DNA of 64,000 bases from Paraburkholderia sp. PGU19 (GTDB lineage Bacteria; Pseudomonadota; Gammaproteobacteria; Burkholderiales; Burkholderiaceae), in NCBI RefSeq assembly GCF_013426915.1, contig NZ_AP023179.1, positions 806,001 to 870,000 of the forward strand, read 5' to 3'. The notes under the pieces were generated by a model, which was not told where the DNA came from, ran no database searches, and saw only the letters and a list, made by a program, of their open reading frames with translations. The translations under genes and the position numbers were made by a program. This document shows positions 17,811-26,564 of the stretch, piece after piece (the first letter of the stretch is position 1; each line of letters opens with the position of its first letter).

Positions 17811-18608
17811 TCAGCTATTCGGACGACGTTTGTAAATCAGATCCCACACGCCATGTCCCAGGCGCAGGCCGCGCTTCTCGAACTTCGTCACGGGACGATA
17901 ATCGGGGCGCGGCGCGTAACCGTCGGCGGTGTTCTCCAGGGCAGGCTCCGCGCCGAGCACTTCGAGCATCTGCTCCGCATAGTTCTGCCAGTCGGTCGCG
18001 CAATGGATATACGCGCCCGGCTTCATGCGCGACACCAGCAGCGCGACGAACTTCGGCTGGATCAGGCGACGCTTGTGATGGCGCGCCTTGTGCCACGGAT
18101 CGGGAAAGAAGATGTGCACGCCGTCCAGGCTCTGCGGCGCGATCATGTTTTCGAGCACCTCGACGGCGTCGTGCTGGATGATGCGGATATTCGACAGGTT
18201 CTGGTCGCCCATCAGCTTCAGCAGCGCGCCGACCCCCGGCTCATGCACTTCGACGCCGAGAAAGTCGTCGTCGGTGCGATGCGACGCGATCTCGGCCGTG
18301 GTCGCGCCCATGCCGAACCCGATCTCCAGAATGCGCGGCGCGCGGCGGCCGAAGACGGCGTCCCAGTCCGGCTGCCCGGGCGTGTAGGGCACGACGAAGC
18401 GCGGGCCGAGTTCGTCCATCGCGCGGCGCTGTCCCGTCGATACGCGGCCCGCGCGCGTCACGAAGCTGCGGATGCGGCGCAGGTGCAGCGCGTTGTCCGG
18501 CGCGGTGGCGTCGGTGGTTTCGGCCGGTTGGGGCAGTTCGGTCGGGTTGTCGCTGGAAAGCTCGGAAGGATCGCGCGGCTGACCGGCTTCGTTCGGATCG
18601 TGAATCAT
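17811..18608 (-). CDS. trmB: tRNA (guanine-N7)-methyltransferase TrmB
   Basis: A 265-residue SAM methyltransferase starting [17 protein letters not shown]. The SAM motif [16 protein letters not shown], the acidic loop [11 protein letters not shown] and the catalytic region [15 protein letters not shown] are characteristic of TrmB, which methylates G46 in the tRNA variable loop. The N-terminal ~45 residues form a disordered acidic extension seen in Burkholderiaceae. The start at 18608 was preferred to an in-frame ATG 24 codons upstream because the MIHDPNE start is the family one. Confidence 0.92.
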   Translation of the reverse strand: MIHDPNEAGQPRDPSELSSDNPTELPQPAETTDATAPDNALHLRRIRSFVTRAGRVSTGQRRAMDELGPRFVVPYTPGQPDWDAVFGRRAPRILEIGFGMGATTAEIASHRTDDDFLGVEVHEPGVGALLKLMGDQNLSNIRIIQHDAVEVLENMIAPQSLDGVHIFFPDPWHKARHHKRRLIQPKFVALLVSRMKPGAYIHCATDWQNYAEQMLEVLGAEPALENTADGYAPRPDYRPVTKFEKRGLRLGHGVWDLIYKRRPNS

Positions 18609-18700
18609 CGTGATGAAGACAAGGGTGGCGGCGGGAAACGGCTGCGCGTGAGGGCGCGTCGTTCGAGCGTCGTTTGACATTCGCGGCAGGACGCACGCTA

Positions 18701-18728
18701 TAAAAAAGCCGCCTTCAGGGAGGCGGCT
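18701..18728 (-). terminator. Terminator downstream of tRNA-Gly
   Basis: On the minus strand AGCCGCCT (18728-18721) and its complement (18714-18707) form an eight-base stem with a six-base loop followed by TTTTTT. It lies about 65 bases after the tRNA-Gly. Confidence 0.8.
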
Positions 18729-18794
18729 CTCACGCTGGCTTCTCCGCCTGATCGCTCCGCCAGTGCGTGCTGCGGCAGAGGGAGCGGCTGAAAT

Positions 18795-18868
18795 TGGAGC
18801 GGGCGATGGGAATCGAACCCACGGCTCTAGCTTGGGAAGCTAGGGTATTACCATTATACGACGCCCGC
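18795..18868 (-). tRNA. tRNA-Gly (anticodon CCC)
   Basis: A 74-base gene read on the minus strand with acceptor GCGGGCG, D-arm TCGTATAATGGTA, anticodon loop TTCCCAA (anticodon CCC), T-loop GGTTCGATTCC and encoded CCA. It reads the glycine codon GGG. Confidence 0.95.
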
Positions 18869-18878
18869 AGAGCGCGCT

Positions 18879-18908
18879 ATTTTACGCGGTTTCGGCGGCT
18901 TTGGGCAA
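18879..18908 (-). promoter_or_regulatory. Promoter of tRNA-Gly
   Basis: On the minus strand TTGCCC (18908-18903), an 18-base spacer and TAAAAT (18884-18879) lie directly upstream of the tRNA gene, so transcription would begin within a few bases of its 5' end. Confidence 0.5.
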
Positions 18909-18948
18909 ATCGCCGGATGCGCAGCGCACCCGGCGCGCACCAACCCGT

Positions 18949-19512
18949 TCAGATGCCGAACAGCGTCAGCGACACGGCGGCGCGCGTGACGACCATCAGC
19001 AGCACCTGGACAATCACGAACAAAAGGATCGGCGAAAGGTCGATGCCGCCCAGGCGCGGCATGATCTTGCGCAGCGGATCGAGAAACGGCGCCGTCAGCT
19101 GATACAGGATCGGCATGGCGGGCGAACGCGGGTTGAGCCACGACAGCAATGCCATCAGGATGGTCAGCCAGATCAGCAGGTTCAGCGCCCATTTGATCAC
19201 GGTCAGCAGCGCGACGATCAGCAGCGACGGCATCAGCCCAAGCGGATCGACGCCGACGATCGCCACCATCAGCACGACATACACGAGCGACGTGAGCAGC
19301 GTGGCGACGATGCTCGCCCAGTCGATCCCGCGCGTGCTGGGAATGATCTTGCGCAGCGGCAGCACGAGCCAGTTGGTCGCCTGCATCACCGCGCTCGACA
19401 CCGGGTTGTACGGCTGCATGCGGATGAACTGGAGCCAGGCGCGCAGCAGCAGCGCCGCACCGAACAGCGTGAAGATGGTATTGAGCAGAAAACGGGCGAT
19501 ATCGCCGAACAT
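18949..19512 (-). CDS. YggT family membrane protein (two YggT domains)
   Basis: A 187-residue protein made of two repeats of the YggT unit: hydrophobic helix, amphipathic NPVSSAVMQATNWLVLPLRKIIP and LNPRSPAMPILYQLTAPFLDPLRKIMP, then another helix. YggT proteins are inner-membrane proteins linked in some bacteria to osmotic-shock tolerance and, in others, to division or photosystem placement; the molecular role is unclear. It stands alone upstream of tRNA-Gly on the same strand. Confidence 0.85.
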   Translation of the reverse strand: MFGDIARFLLNTIFTLFGAALLLRAWLQFIRMQPYNPVSSAVMQATNWLVLPLRKIIPSTRGIDWASIVATLLTSLVYVVLMVAIVGVDPLGLMPSLLIVALLTVIKWALNLLIWLTILMALLSWLNPRSPAMPILYQLTAPFLDPLRKIMPRLGGIDLSPILLFVIVQVLLMVVTRAAVSLTLFGI

Positions 19513-19649
19513 CGTGGGTCCTTTCCTTCAGAAAACGTCCCGTCAAGCGGGACGCATGGCGCCGGCGGGCCGGCGGACGGCTGAAAACATCGAGCGCGCG
19601 ACGTGCATTGCGCGTCTCACCAGATTGGTGGTGCGCGCCCGTCGCGGCG

Positions 19650-19970
19650 CTAGACCGCGACCTTGACTTCGCTAATCAGGATCTTGCCGTTGCCGCCGTC
19701 CGTGTAATTCGGAATGTCGGCGAGCAATGTGTCGCTGGCGGGTTTGAAGACTTCATAAAACGCGTCGGCGGTATCGAACAGGAAATGCCCGGCCGCGACG
19801 AACGGCGGCGGTGAGCCGGGCGGCCCGGCGTTGATGCCGACGTCGACCGACCAGCCCTTCAGCGCCGCGCCGAACAGCTTCGCGGCGAGCGGCATGTGCG
19901 TGCCGCTGTAATAGTCGACGTCGAAACGTCCGCCTTCTCGATATGGATAGAGGATGCTGACCTTGATCAT
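19650..19970 (-). CDS. EthD family protein
   Basis: A 106-residue protein of the EthD dimeric alpha/beta-barrel family, with MIKVSILYPYREGGRFDVDYY and the conserved HMPLAAKLFG around residue 25 and ALKGWSVDVG following. Members include EthD, needed for ethyl tert-butyl ether degradation, and small reductase- or isomerase-like proteins; the function here is unknown. No operon partner is evident: its neighbours are 137 bases (YggT) and 170 bases (DUF2520 gene) away on the same strand. Confidence 0.75.
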   Translation of the reverse strand: MIKVSILYPYREGGRFDVDYYSGTHMPLAAKLFGAALKGWSVDVGINAGPPGSPPPFVAAGHFLFDTADAFYEVFKPASDTLLADIPNYTDGGNGKILISEVKVAV

Positions 19971-20140
19971 TGTGCGTTCTCGTCGATTGGTCGCGATGCG
20001 CAGGAAGGCGTCGTGCGCCTGCTGCGTACCGTTGCCCGCGTGGTGGTCCAGCGTTGCCGGCGGGCCGTCCGTGCCGCCGCGCCCCGTAAGGGACGGCAGT
20101 CATGAAGGCCCGCTCATGCCGGACGTCACATTATCACGGC

Positions 20141-21079
20141 TTACTCGGCGCTTGCACCTTTCGCCGCGCCTTTGAGCGTGCGGCTCAGCGAGCGCTCGAC
20201 TGCCGCGCCGATGGCGTCGACGGCGGCGGGCGGCGTCGCGCGCTGGCGCGCGAGCGCGACCGCCCGCCGCGACATCAATCCGAACAGCGCGCCATGATCG
20301 CCGCCCATTTCCTCCATCAGCGACAGTTGCTTTTCCGCCACGCAAAGGTCACCCCGCGAAACCGGTCCCGCTAGCGCGTTGGCGAGCCCCCGGTCGCGTG
20401 CGGTTTCGAGCGTGCCTGCCATCATCGGGAGTAGCGCGCGCAGCGCGTCGTGTTCGTCAAAGCCGAGCTTGCGCCATAGATTCACATTCTCAGCCAGACT
20501 GCATAAGGCAAAACTCGCCGCATAGTGGGCCGCCGCGTGGTACAGAAGTCGCCCGCCGGCGGGAATCGACAGCGGATGGCAGCGCAATGCGCCGGCGAGC
20601 GCCATCAGCGTGCCCTTGAGCGCGCCGTCGGCTTCGATCGTCACCGAGCAGCCGGCGATGCGATCGACATCTGTCAAATCGCCGCTGAACAGGTAAAGTG
20701 GATGAAAACCACCGATCGACGCGCCCTGGTCCCGAGCCGGGGCAAGCAGTTCGACGGGCGACGCACCGCTGCAATGCACGACGGCCCAGGCTTCCTTGCC
20801 GGGCGCCGCGCGGGCGGGAAACGCGAGTGTGTTCGCTGTCGAACCGATACTGTCATCGGGGACGGTTAAAAAGAGTAGGTCCGCCGACTCGACGATCCGC
20901 TGGGGGTCGTCATACGCGGCGCAGGATTCGATCTGACTGGCGAGCTGCCGTGCCGATTCCGGCGAGCGGCTCGCGATGGCCGTGACGGGATACCCGGCGC
21001 GTGCGAAGCCGAGCGCAAGACAGCGCGCAATCCGGCCCGCGCCGACGAATCCGAGGCGCGGCAAGGAGGGCTGGGACAT
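20141..21079 (-). CDS. Rossmann-like and DUF2520 domain protein
   Basis: A 312-residue protein starting MSQPSLPRLGFVGAGRIARC behind GGAGGG. An N-terminal Rossmann fold with GAGRIARCLA is followed by a DUF2520 domain (GGFHPLYLF, LLYHAAAHYAASF). The organisation resembles NADP oxidoreductases such as ketopantoate or pyrroline-carboxylate reductases, but the reaction of this family is not established. It starts divergently from a small basic ORF at 21346. Confidence 0.8.
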   Translation of the reverse strand: MSQPSLPRLGFVGAGRIARCLALGFARAGYPVTAIASRSPESARQLASQIESCAAYDDPQRIVESADLLFLTVPDDSIGSTANTLAFPARAAPGKEAWAVVHCSGASPVELLAPARDQGASIGGFHPLYLFSGDLTDVDRIAGCSVTIEADGALKGTLMALAGALRCHPLSIPAGGRLLYHAAAHYAASFALCSLAENVNLWRKLGFDEHDALRALLPMMAGTLETARDRGLANALAGPVSRGDLCVAEKQLSLMEEMGGDHGALFGLMSRRAVALARQRATPPAAVDAIGAAVERSLSRTLKGAAKGASAE

Positions 21080-21345
21080 GGTTCCTGCTCCCGACGGGAC
21101 TGAGGACGGAAGCTGGAGTATCGCGCTCCAATAAATCCTGGACGCGAACTGGCGGTTTCCGCAGGTGGTTTGGGCGCATGCAGACGCGCGTTTCGCGGTC
21201 AACTGATGCTTTCAGGGCAGCTCGCGAACGCACGGTTGTGACAGCACGGGCAAACAGGCGCGAAAACTGCTTCAGGATTTCCGTAGGAGTGGATTGGCAG
21301 TCACCTTGGGTTTCAATGTCTCGCAGTCAGAATCGGGAGGTCACG

Positions 21346-21507
21346 ATGAGCATCTTTGCTTACCGAAAGCACTTGCGGTTCCTCACGCATTCCCAACGCC
21401 GTCGCTGGTGGGACCAGAAGAAGCGTCTTACGCCACGGGTCAAGATCAGCGGCGCTTATGTGCCGCCCAACGTCACGCGCGAGTTCACATACGTGAAAGT
21501 CGGTTGA
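21346..21507 (+). CDS. Small basic protein, 53 residues, unknown function
   Basis: An ATG at 21346 behind GGGAGG opens a 53-codon frame starting MSIFAYRKHLRFLTHSQRRR. The product is rich in Arg and Lys, has WWDQKK in the middle and ends in TREFTYVKVG. Nothing identifies a family. The strong ribosome-binding site, the basic composition and an intrinsic terminator 29 bases after the stop support a real short gene transcribed alone. A nucleic-acid-binding role is only a guess from charge. Confidence 0.65.
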   Translation: MSIFAYRKHLRFLTHSQRRRWWDQKKRLTPRVKISGAYVPPNVTREFTYVKVG

Positions 21508-21535
21508 CGCTCATTCCATTTCCGATCGTGCGAAA

Positions 21536-21565
21536 CGCCCGGCCACGCGCCGGGCGTTTTTCTTT
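21536..21565 (+). terminator. Terminator of the 53-residue ORF
   Basis: CGCCCGG at 21536-21542 pairs with CCGGGCG at 21550-21556 around a seven-base loop, followed by TTTTTCTTT. Confidence 0.8.
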
Positions 21566-21900
21566 GACGGGCGTTTTACCGCTTCGCGGTTGCTGATGCG
21601 AGCCCGCAACACCCGTCGGTGAATTTGTAAATAAACATTACCGAAGCGCGCCAGGCGGGACGTGCAAAGGCGGTCAGGATGCCCGGTTTGCCTTCAATCG
21701 ACGGGCAAGCCCTTGATTTGCGCGATGATCTGCATCATCTGATCAATATAGAAAGAGCGCTGACTGACGAACCGCTTTACGGTAATTGCAATTTGCAACA
21801 AATGCAGACAACGGCATGCAGGCTTTTTCGATACATTGAATTCAGAGCATGTCCGTCATGCGACCCGGTCGTGGTGGCCGAGCCGCCAGGAGAAATACAA
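21566..21900. other. Intergenic region upstream of the PXPV-type protein
   Basis: No gene seen. Two palindromic elements stand out: GATGATCTGCATCATC near 21726-21741 and TTGCAATTTGCAA at 21786-21798. The region is AT-rich relative to its surroundings from about 21770 and presumably carries the promoter of the following gene. Confidence 0.4.
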
Positions 21901-22188
21901 GTGAAGAAGATCGTTCCGTTCATCGCTGCAGCCGCACTCGGGGTGGGTATGGCCACTGCGGCGCAGGCTCATGTGTCCGTTGGTATCGGCATCGGTATAC
22001 CCGTGGCGCCCGCTTATCCCGTCTATGCCGCGCCGCCGCCCGCGTATTACGCGCCGCCGCCTCCGCCCGTGGTGTATGCACCGCCGCCCGTGGTCTATGC
22101 GCCGCCTGTCGTCGTTGGCGGGTATTACGGCTATCACCGGCCTTATTACCATCACGGCTACTACGGTCGTCCGTACTATCGCTATTGA
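21901..22188 (+). CDS. Small secreted Pro/Tyr-rich protein with PXPV-like repeats
   Basis: A GTG at 21901, behind AGGAG, starts a 95-residue protein beginning MKKIVPFIAAAALGVGMATA. The Sec signal peptide ends AAQAH. The mature part is VSVGIGIGIPV followed by proline/valine/tyrosine repeats (three VYAPP-like units) and a Tyr/His/Gly-rich tail. This matches the PXPV-repeat type of small exported proteins common in Burkholderiaceae, whose function is not known. It is a single-gene unit ending near two hairpins. Confidence 0.75.
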   Translation: MKKIVPFIAAAALGVGMATAAQAHVSVGIGIGIPVAPAYPVYAAPPPAYYAPPPPPVVYAPPPVVYAPPVVVGGYYGYHRPYYHHGYYGRPYYRY

Positions 22189-22198
22189 TGTTCTGGCT

Positions 22199-22220
22199 GC
22201 GTAGCGCGTCGGCGCTACGC
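22199..22220. repeat. Perfect nine-base inverted repeat with four-base loop
   Basis: GCGTAGCGC at 22199-22207, loop GTCG, and the exact complement at 22212-22220. It sits 11 bases after the PXPV-type ORF and has no T run, so it is probably a transcript-stabilising or pausing hairpin. Confidence 0.5.
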
Positions 22221-22233
22221 AGGCCGAATGGAA

Positions 22234-22273
22234 AAACGGCGCAACGCCGGCTGATCGCCGCGTTGCGCCGTTT
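22234..22273. terminator. Bidirectional terminator between PXPV-type gene and lysE-family gene
   Basis: A perfect 14-base inverted repeat (AAACGGCGCAACGC at 22234-22247 and its complement at 22260-22273). It ends in five Ts on the minus strand and three on the plus strand, between convergent genes. Confidence 0.75.
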
Positions 22274-22312
22274 GCATTTCACGGGCCGATCGCGTGGCCA
22301 CGACGCTTCATA

Positions 22313-22990
22313 TCAGCTTGCCGCTTGCGCCGTCTGGACGATCAGGTCGTGGTAGCCGTTGACGATCACGCTGTACGAGAAATAAGCGAACAGCAGCGCG
22401 GATAACACGTGGCAGATGCGCAGCAGGCCCGTGCCCGCGCGTTTGCGCCCGTGGCTCGCCAGTCCGCAGATGAAGAGCGTCCAGCACAGTCCGCCGAGAA
22501 AAAAGCCGCCGAGAAACACAGGCGCAGTCGTCACCGTCGTCGCGCCGGCTTTGGCGATCAGCGCGCCGCCGACGGCTGCGAACCACAGGATCGCGCTCGG
22601 CGACGAGACGGCGAGCAGCACGCCGCGCAGGAAGCCGCGCGCCGGATCGAGATGCGGCGTCGACGCGTCGGCTTGACCTTCGACGGGCGGCGCCGAGGCC
22701 GGAACCAGCGCCTCGCGCGCCATCTTCCATGTCAGAAAAAGCAGGATCGCCGCGCCGCCGATCCATACGACCCAGCGCACCGATTCGAACTGCAGCAGCG
22801 CAGCCATGCCCGCAAGCGCGAGCGCGGCGTAGATGAGATCGCCGAAACAGGAACCGAGGCCGAGCCAGAAGCCGGGCCTGAAGCCGTGCGACAACGTCAG
22901 CGAGATGATCGCGACGTTGACGAGACCGATATCGAGGCACAACGACAATGACAGAAAAAAACCGTCCGACAACATCGACAAGCTATGCAT
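22313..22990 (-). CDS. LysE/RhtB family amino acid exporter
   Basis: A 225-residue membrane protein with six hydrophobic segments. The N-terminal block (DGFFLSLSLCLDIGLVNVAI) and GFWLGLGSCFGDLIYA match the LysE/RhtB translocator fold, and GFLRGVLLAVSSPSAILWF is the conserved middle region. Such proteins export basic or neutral amino acids; the substrate here cannot be read. It lies 47 bases downstream of ubiD's stop side and may be independent. Confidence 0.85.
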   Translation of the reverse strand: MHSLSMLSDGFFLSLSLCLDIGLVNVAIISLTLSHGFRPGFWLGLGSCFGDLIYAALALAGMAALLQFESVRWVVWIGGAAILLFLTWKMAREALVPASAPPVEGQADASTPHLDPARGFLRGVLLAVSSPSAILWFAAVGGALIAKAGATTVTTAPVFLGGFFLGGLCWTLFICGLASHGRKRAGTGLLRICHVLSALLFAYFSYSVIVNGYHDLIVQTAQAAS

Positions 22991-23037
22991 CCGTCCAACC
23001 GTGTTGATGATTTGTTGTTATTGAAACCTTGCGCGAC

Positions 23038-24615
23038 TCACAGGCCGAGTTCGTTCCACAAGCCGTCGATGCGCGCCTTGACGGCATCGTCCATCACGAT
23101 CGGCTGGCCCCATTCGCGGTCGGTTTCGCCGGGCCACTTATTGGTCGCGTCGAGCCCCATCTTCGAACCAAGACCCGCGACGGGCGACGCGAAATCGAGA
23201 TAGTCGATCGGCGTGCGATCGACCAGCACAGTGTCGCGCGTCGGGTCGATGCGCGTCGTGATTGCCCAGATCACTTCCTTCCAGTCGCGGATGTTCACGT
23301 CCTCATCGACGACGACGATGAACTTCGTGTACATGAACTGACGCAGGAAGCTCCACACGCCGAACATCACGCGCTTCGCGTGGCCCGGATAGCTCTTCTT
23401 CATCTGCACGATGGCCATCCGGTAGCTGCAGCCTTCGGGTGGCAGATAGAAGTCGGTGATCTCGGTGAACTGCTTCTGCAGCAGCGGCACGAACACCTCG
23501 TTCAGCGCGACGCCGAGCACGGCGGGTTCGTCGGGCGGCTTGCCGGTGTAGGTGGAGTGATAGATCGCGTCGCGGCGCATCGTGATGCGCTCGATCGTGA
23601 AGACGGGGAACCACTCCTGCTCGTTGTAGTAGCCGGTGTGATCGCCATACGGACCTTCGAGCGCATGTTCGTACGCGGCGCTCGCGCCTTTCGAAGGACG
23701 CGGCGGTGCGCCTTCGGGCGCCGGCGCCGGCGCGCCTTCCTGCGGGTAGATGAAGCCCTCCAGCACGATCTCCGCGCGCGCGGGCACCTGCAGCGTGTCG
23801 ACGCCGGGCGTGATGCACTTCGCCAGTTCGGTGCGTCCGCCGCGCAGCAGGCCGGCGAACTGGTATTCGGACAGCGTGTCGGGCACGGGCGTCACTGCGC
23901 CGAGGATCGTCGCGGGATCGGCGCCGAGCACCACGGCAACGGGATACGGCTTGCCCGGGTTCTTCAGCGCGAACTCGCGGAAGTCGAGCGCGCCGCCGCG
24001 ATGCGCGAGCCAGCGCATGATGACCTTGTTCCGCCCGATCACTTGCTGACGATAGATGCCGAGGTTCTGCCGCGTCTTGTTCGGCCCGCGCGTGACGGTC
24101 AGCCCCCAGGTGATCAGCGGCCCAGCGTCGCCGGGCCAGCAGGTCTGAACAGGCAGCTTCGCGAGATCGACGTCGCTGCCTTCCCAGACGATTTCCTGGC
24201 AGGGTGGGGCGCTCACCGTCTTCGGCGCCATGTCCCACACCGCCTTCGCGAGCGACAGCAGCTTCCCTGCGTCCTTGAGGCCCTTGGGCGGCTCCGGCTC
24301 CTTCAGCGCGGACAGCAGCCGCCCGACGTCGCGCAGCGACTCCAGCGCCGCGCTGTCGCTGTCCGCGGCGCCTTGCGCGGAAGTATCGATGCCCATGCCG
24401 AGCGCGACGCGCCGCGGCGTGCCGAACAGATTGCCGAGCACCGGGAACGCATGAGTCTGCTTCGACTCGAACAGCAGCGCGGGGCCGCGCGCGCGCAGCA
24501 CGCGATCGCATAGCTCGGTCATTTCCAGGATAGGCGACACGTTTTGCGAGATACGGCGCAGTTCGCCAAGCGATTCGAGGCGGCTCGCGAAGTCGCGCAG
24601 GTCTTTGTATTTCAT
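23038..24615 (-). CDS. ubiD: 4-hydroxy-3-polyprenylbenzoate decarboxylase UbiD
   Basis: A 525-residue member of the UbiD family with the normal start [20 protein letters not shown]. UbiD uses prenylated FMN to decarboxylate 4-hydroxy-3-polyprenylbenzoate in ubiquinone synthesis. Blocks that belong to the family include [17 protein letters not shown], the central region [18 protein letters not shown] and [12 protein letters not shown]. The gene is followed by LysE and preceded by a 614-base non-coding stretch. UbiX, which makes the cofactor, is not in the window. Confidence 0.93.
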   Translation of the reverse strand: MKYKDLRDFASRLESLGELRRISQNVSPILEMTELCDRVLRARGPALLFESKQTHAFPVLGNLFGTPRRVALGMGIDTSAQGAADSDSAALESLRDVGRLLSALKEPEPPKGLKDAGKLLSLAKAVWDMAPKTVSAPPCQEIVWEGSDVDLAKLPVQTCWPGDAGPLITWGLTVTRGPNKTRQNLGIYRQQVIGRNKVIMRWLAHRGGALDFREFALKNPGKPYPVAVVLGADPATILGAVTPVPDTLSEYQFAGLLRGGRTELAKCITPGVDTLQVPARAEIVLEGFIYPQEGAPAPAPEGAPPRPSKGASAAYEHALEGPYGDHTGYYNEQEWFPVFTIERITMRRDAIYHSTYTGKPPDEPAVLGVALNEVFVPLLQKQFTEITDFYLPPEGCSYRMAIVQMKKSYPGHAKRVMFGVWSFLRQFMYTKFIVVVDEDVNIRDWKEVIWAITTRIDPTRDTVLVDRTPIDYLDFASPVAGLGSKMGLDATNKWPGETDREWGQPIVMDDAVKARIDGLWNELGL

Positions 24616-25229
24616 CGGGGCGGTCTGGCAGCCGCGAAGCGGCCGTGCAAGGGCTGAAAACGGTGGCGAAGCGGGCGGCGCGGTGACGATCAACCGACCA
24701 CCAAGCGGCCCGAACGGATTGTCGATTTTACCTGCGTTAGGAAGCGCACGTTGAATACCGAAATTGCCAATCGGCTGGAAAGGCCCTTGTGCAGGGGGAT
24801 CCGGCAAACTGAACACTGTTCATTATTACAATTAGTTATAGTTTTGACATCCTATAGTGTTGACGATCTATAAAACCCTGCTAGAATCCGGTCACATTGG
24901 TTGCAGGGAATTGATAGTTTTTACCACCGTCCCCCGGTCCTTCAGACGCTACGCGTCGCTCTTACCGCCCCTGCTCGGTATTGACGGTCAAATGTAGTCT
25001 CCACCAGCGCATTTCGACGCTGGTATTTCGCGTGGGAGCCATCGTGTGCGTGCTTTTTTGGCATGCAGGCGGCCCTTTTTGAGATTTTGGCTCCCCAACG
25101 GTACTTTTTGCCGTTTCCCGACGCCGTTGTCGCCTTAACCAGAGCAGGCGGCGTCTTGGTTCTTCCGAACAGCAGTCCAGCCGGTCATTCTTACGGTGTT
25201 CGCGAAAGCCAGCAACATGGGAGATCTGA
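24616..25229. other. Non-coding region with promoter and long structured leader of the lytic transglycosylase gene
   Basis: No convincing gene. A sigma-70 promoter at 24860-24887 would give an approximately 335-base leader. The leader has several potential hairpins: ACCAGCG with CGCTGGT at about 25002-25023, TGCGTGC with GCATGCA near 25047-25066, and ACGG/CCGT flanking a T run near 25098-25113. A small perfect palindrome TTGACGGTCAA lies at about 24981-24991. A T-rich pattern recurs after several hairpins. A 105-codon antisense frame here lacks a ribosome-binding site. Confidence 0.5.
24860..24887 (+). promoter_or_regulatory. Sigma-70-like promoter upstream of the lytic transglycosylase gene
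   Basis: TTGACG at 24860-24865, 16-base spacer, TAGAAT at 24882-24887. A second TTGACA-like hexamer (TTGACAT) lies 17 bases further upstream. Confidence 0.55.
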
Positions 25230-26432
25230 ATGAACGCCTGGTTATCGTGGCGTCCCAACGAGCGGATCGCGCAAGTCATGCGCGGCGCGCTGCGTCAAGG
25301 GACGCGTGTTAGTCATCATCTATTCAGCGTGGTCGGCGGCTTTGCTGTCCTGTTCGCGCTTACGCTGTGGCTGATGCCGAGCTGGCGCCTGACGCTGGCA
25401 ACGCGGCTGATGCCCTTCATCACGGCCGCCGTGCAGGCTGGCCCCGCCCGTCTGCTGCAGGGCAACCCGCTGCCGTCGTTCGCGCCTCAACAGCGTAGCA
25501 ACGCGGCGCCCCAAGACGATACGCTGTCGACCTCGTCCATCTCGTCGAGCCCGACGGACAACCCCAACACGGCGGCTGCCGCCGCTGACGCCGGCTACAA
25601 CGTCGCCAGCGACAACAGCAGCTTTACGGCTCCTTCCGGCTCGGGCGTGAGCACTGGCCTTTCGTCAGCTGCGCTCAACGGCCTCGATCCACGCACGCTG
25701 CCCAGCGTCGGCACGATCGCTTCGATGATTCCGTCGCAACGCGTGTCGCCTGACGCCCGTGACGACCGCGTGCTGGTTTCCACCCGTGAGCAGGACCTCG
25801 TCGCGACGTTCATCGCGCGGCGCTACCGCGTCGCTCAGGAGCCCGTCAGCGAGCTCGTGAGGGCGGCGTTCGACACCGGCCGCGAAGTCGGCCTCGACCC
25901 GTTGCTGCTGCTCGCCGTGATGGCGATCGAGTCGGGCTTCAACCCGTACGCGGAAAGCGGCGTCGGCGCGAAGGGCCTGATGCAGGTGATGTCGACGGTT
26001 CATTCGGACAAGTTCCGGTACTTCGGCGGCCAGAGCGCAGCGCTCGAACCGCTCGCGAACATCAAGGTCGGCGCGATCGTGCTGAAGGATTGCATCGCGC
26101 GTGGCGGCTCGTTGCCGGGCGGTCTGCGCCTGTACGTTGGCTCGACGTCGCAGGACGACGGCGGTTACGGCGCGAAGGTGATGGCCGAGCGCACGCGCTT
26201 GCGTGATATCGCGCGCGGCCGCAAGGTGCCGATCAACTCGCCTCAGTCACCGTCGACGGTGACGGCTTCGACGTCCACAGCAGCGGCGTCGAATGGTGCG
26301 AACAAGCGTGTACAGATGACGCTCGACGGCCACCCTTTGAGCGCCGCAGCGCCGGTGAAGGGCGCGGAGCAGGATGACGCGAGCGCGAACGCAGCGAAGC
26401 ATGTGGCGCAGCAGCCTGAACTGGGCGCCTGA
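25230..26432 (+). CDS. Membrane-anchored lytic transglycosylase (SLT domain)
   Basis: A 400-residue protein. One transmembrane segment (about residues 31-50) is followed by a Ser/Thr/Ala-rich linker and then, from about residue 185, an SLT-type lysozyme-like domain. The catalytic Glu234 lies in VMAIESGFNPYAESG, followed by GAKGLMQVM. The C-terminal about 70 residues are low-complexity. Lytic transglycosylases cleave the MurNAc-GlcNAc bond to form 1,6-anhydro ends during wall remodelling. It starts after a long leader and ends in a strong terminator, so it is a single-gene unit. Confidence 0.87.
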   Translation: MNAWLSWRPNERIAQVMRGALRQGTRVSHHLFSVVGGFAVLFALTLWLMPSWRLTLATRLMPFITAAVQAGPARLLQGNPLPSFAPQQRSNAAPQDDTLSTSSISSSPTDNPNTAAAAADAGYNVASDNSSFTAPSGSGVSTGLSSAALNGLDPRTLPSVGTIASMIPSQRVSPDARDDRVLVSTREQDLVATFIARRYRVAQEPVSELVRAAFDTGREVGLDPLLLLAVMAIESGFNPYAESGVGAKGLMQVMSTVHSDKFRYFGGQSAALEPLANIKVGAIVLKDCIARGGSLPGGLRLYVGSTSQDDGGYGAKVMAERTRLRDIARGRKVPINSPQSPSTVTASTSTAAASNGANKRVQMTLDGHPLSAAAPVKGAEQDDASANAAKHVAQQPELGA

Positions 26433-26467
26433 TCGCGTTCGGACACACTGATTGCGTAAAAGAAAAA

Positions 26468-26491
26468 GGGCACCTTCGGGTGCCCTTTTTT
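26468..26491 (+). terminator. Terminator of the lytic transglycosylase gene
   Basis: GGGCACC at 26468-26474, loop TTCG, GGTGCCC at 26479-26485, then TTTTTT. Confidence 0.9.
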
Positions 26492-26564
26492 CGTTGGATG
26501 GCGAGCTTTCTTACGCCTTGAGGCTGGTTTTTGGCGGTGCGACGGCACGCCGCCGCGTACGTAC

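Noticed and set aside
24888..25229. 6S RNA or another standard small RNA in the transglycosylase leader.
   Set aside because: The leader does not show the long paired ends with a central bubble expected for 6S RNA, and I could not match another known family by eye.
24962..25279. 105-codon minus-strand frame upstream of the lytic transglycosylase.
   Set aside because: No ribosome-binding site, overlaps the start of a real gene on the other strand, and protein sequence is low in family-like features.
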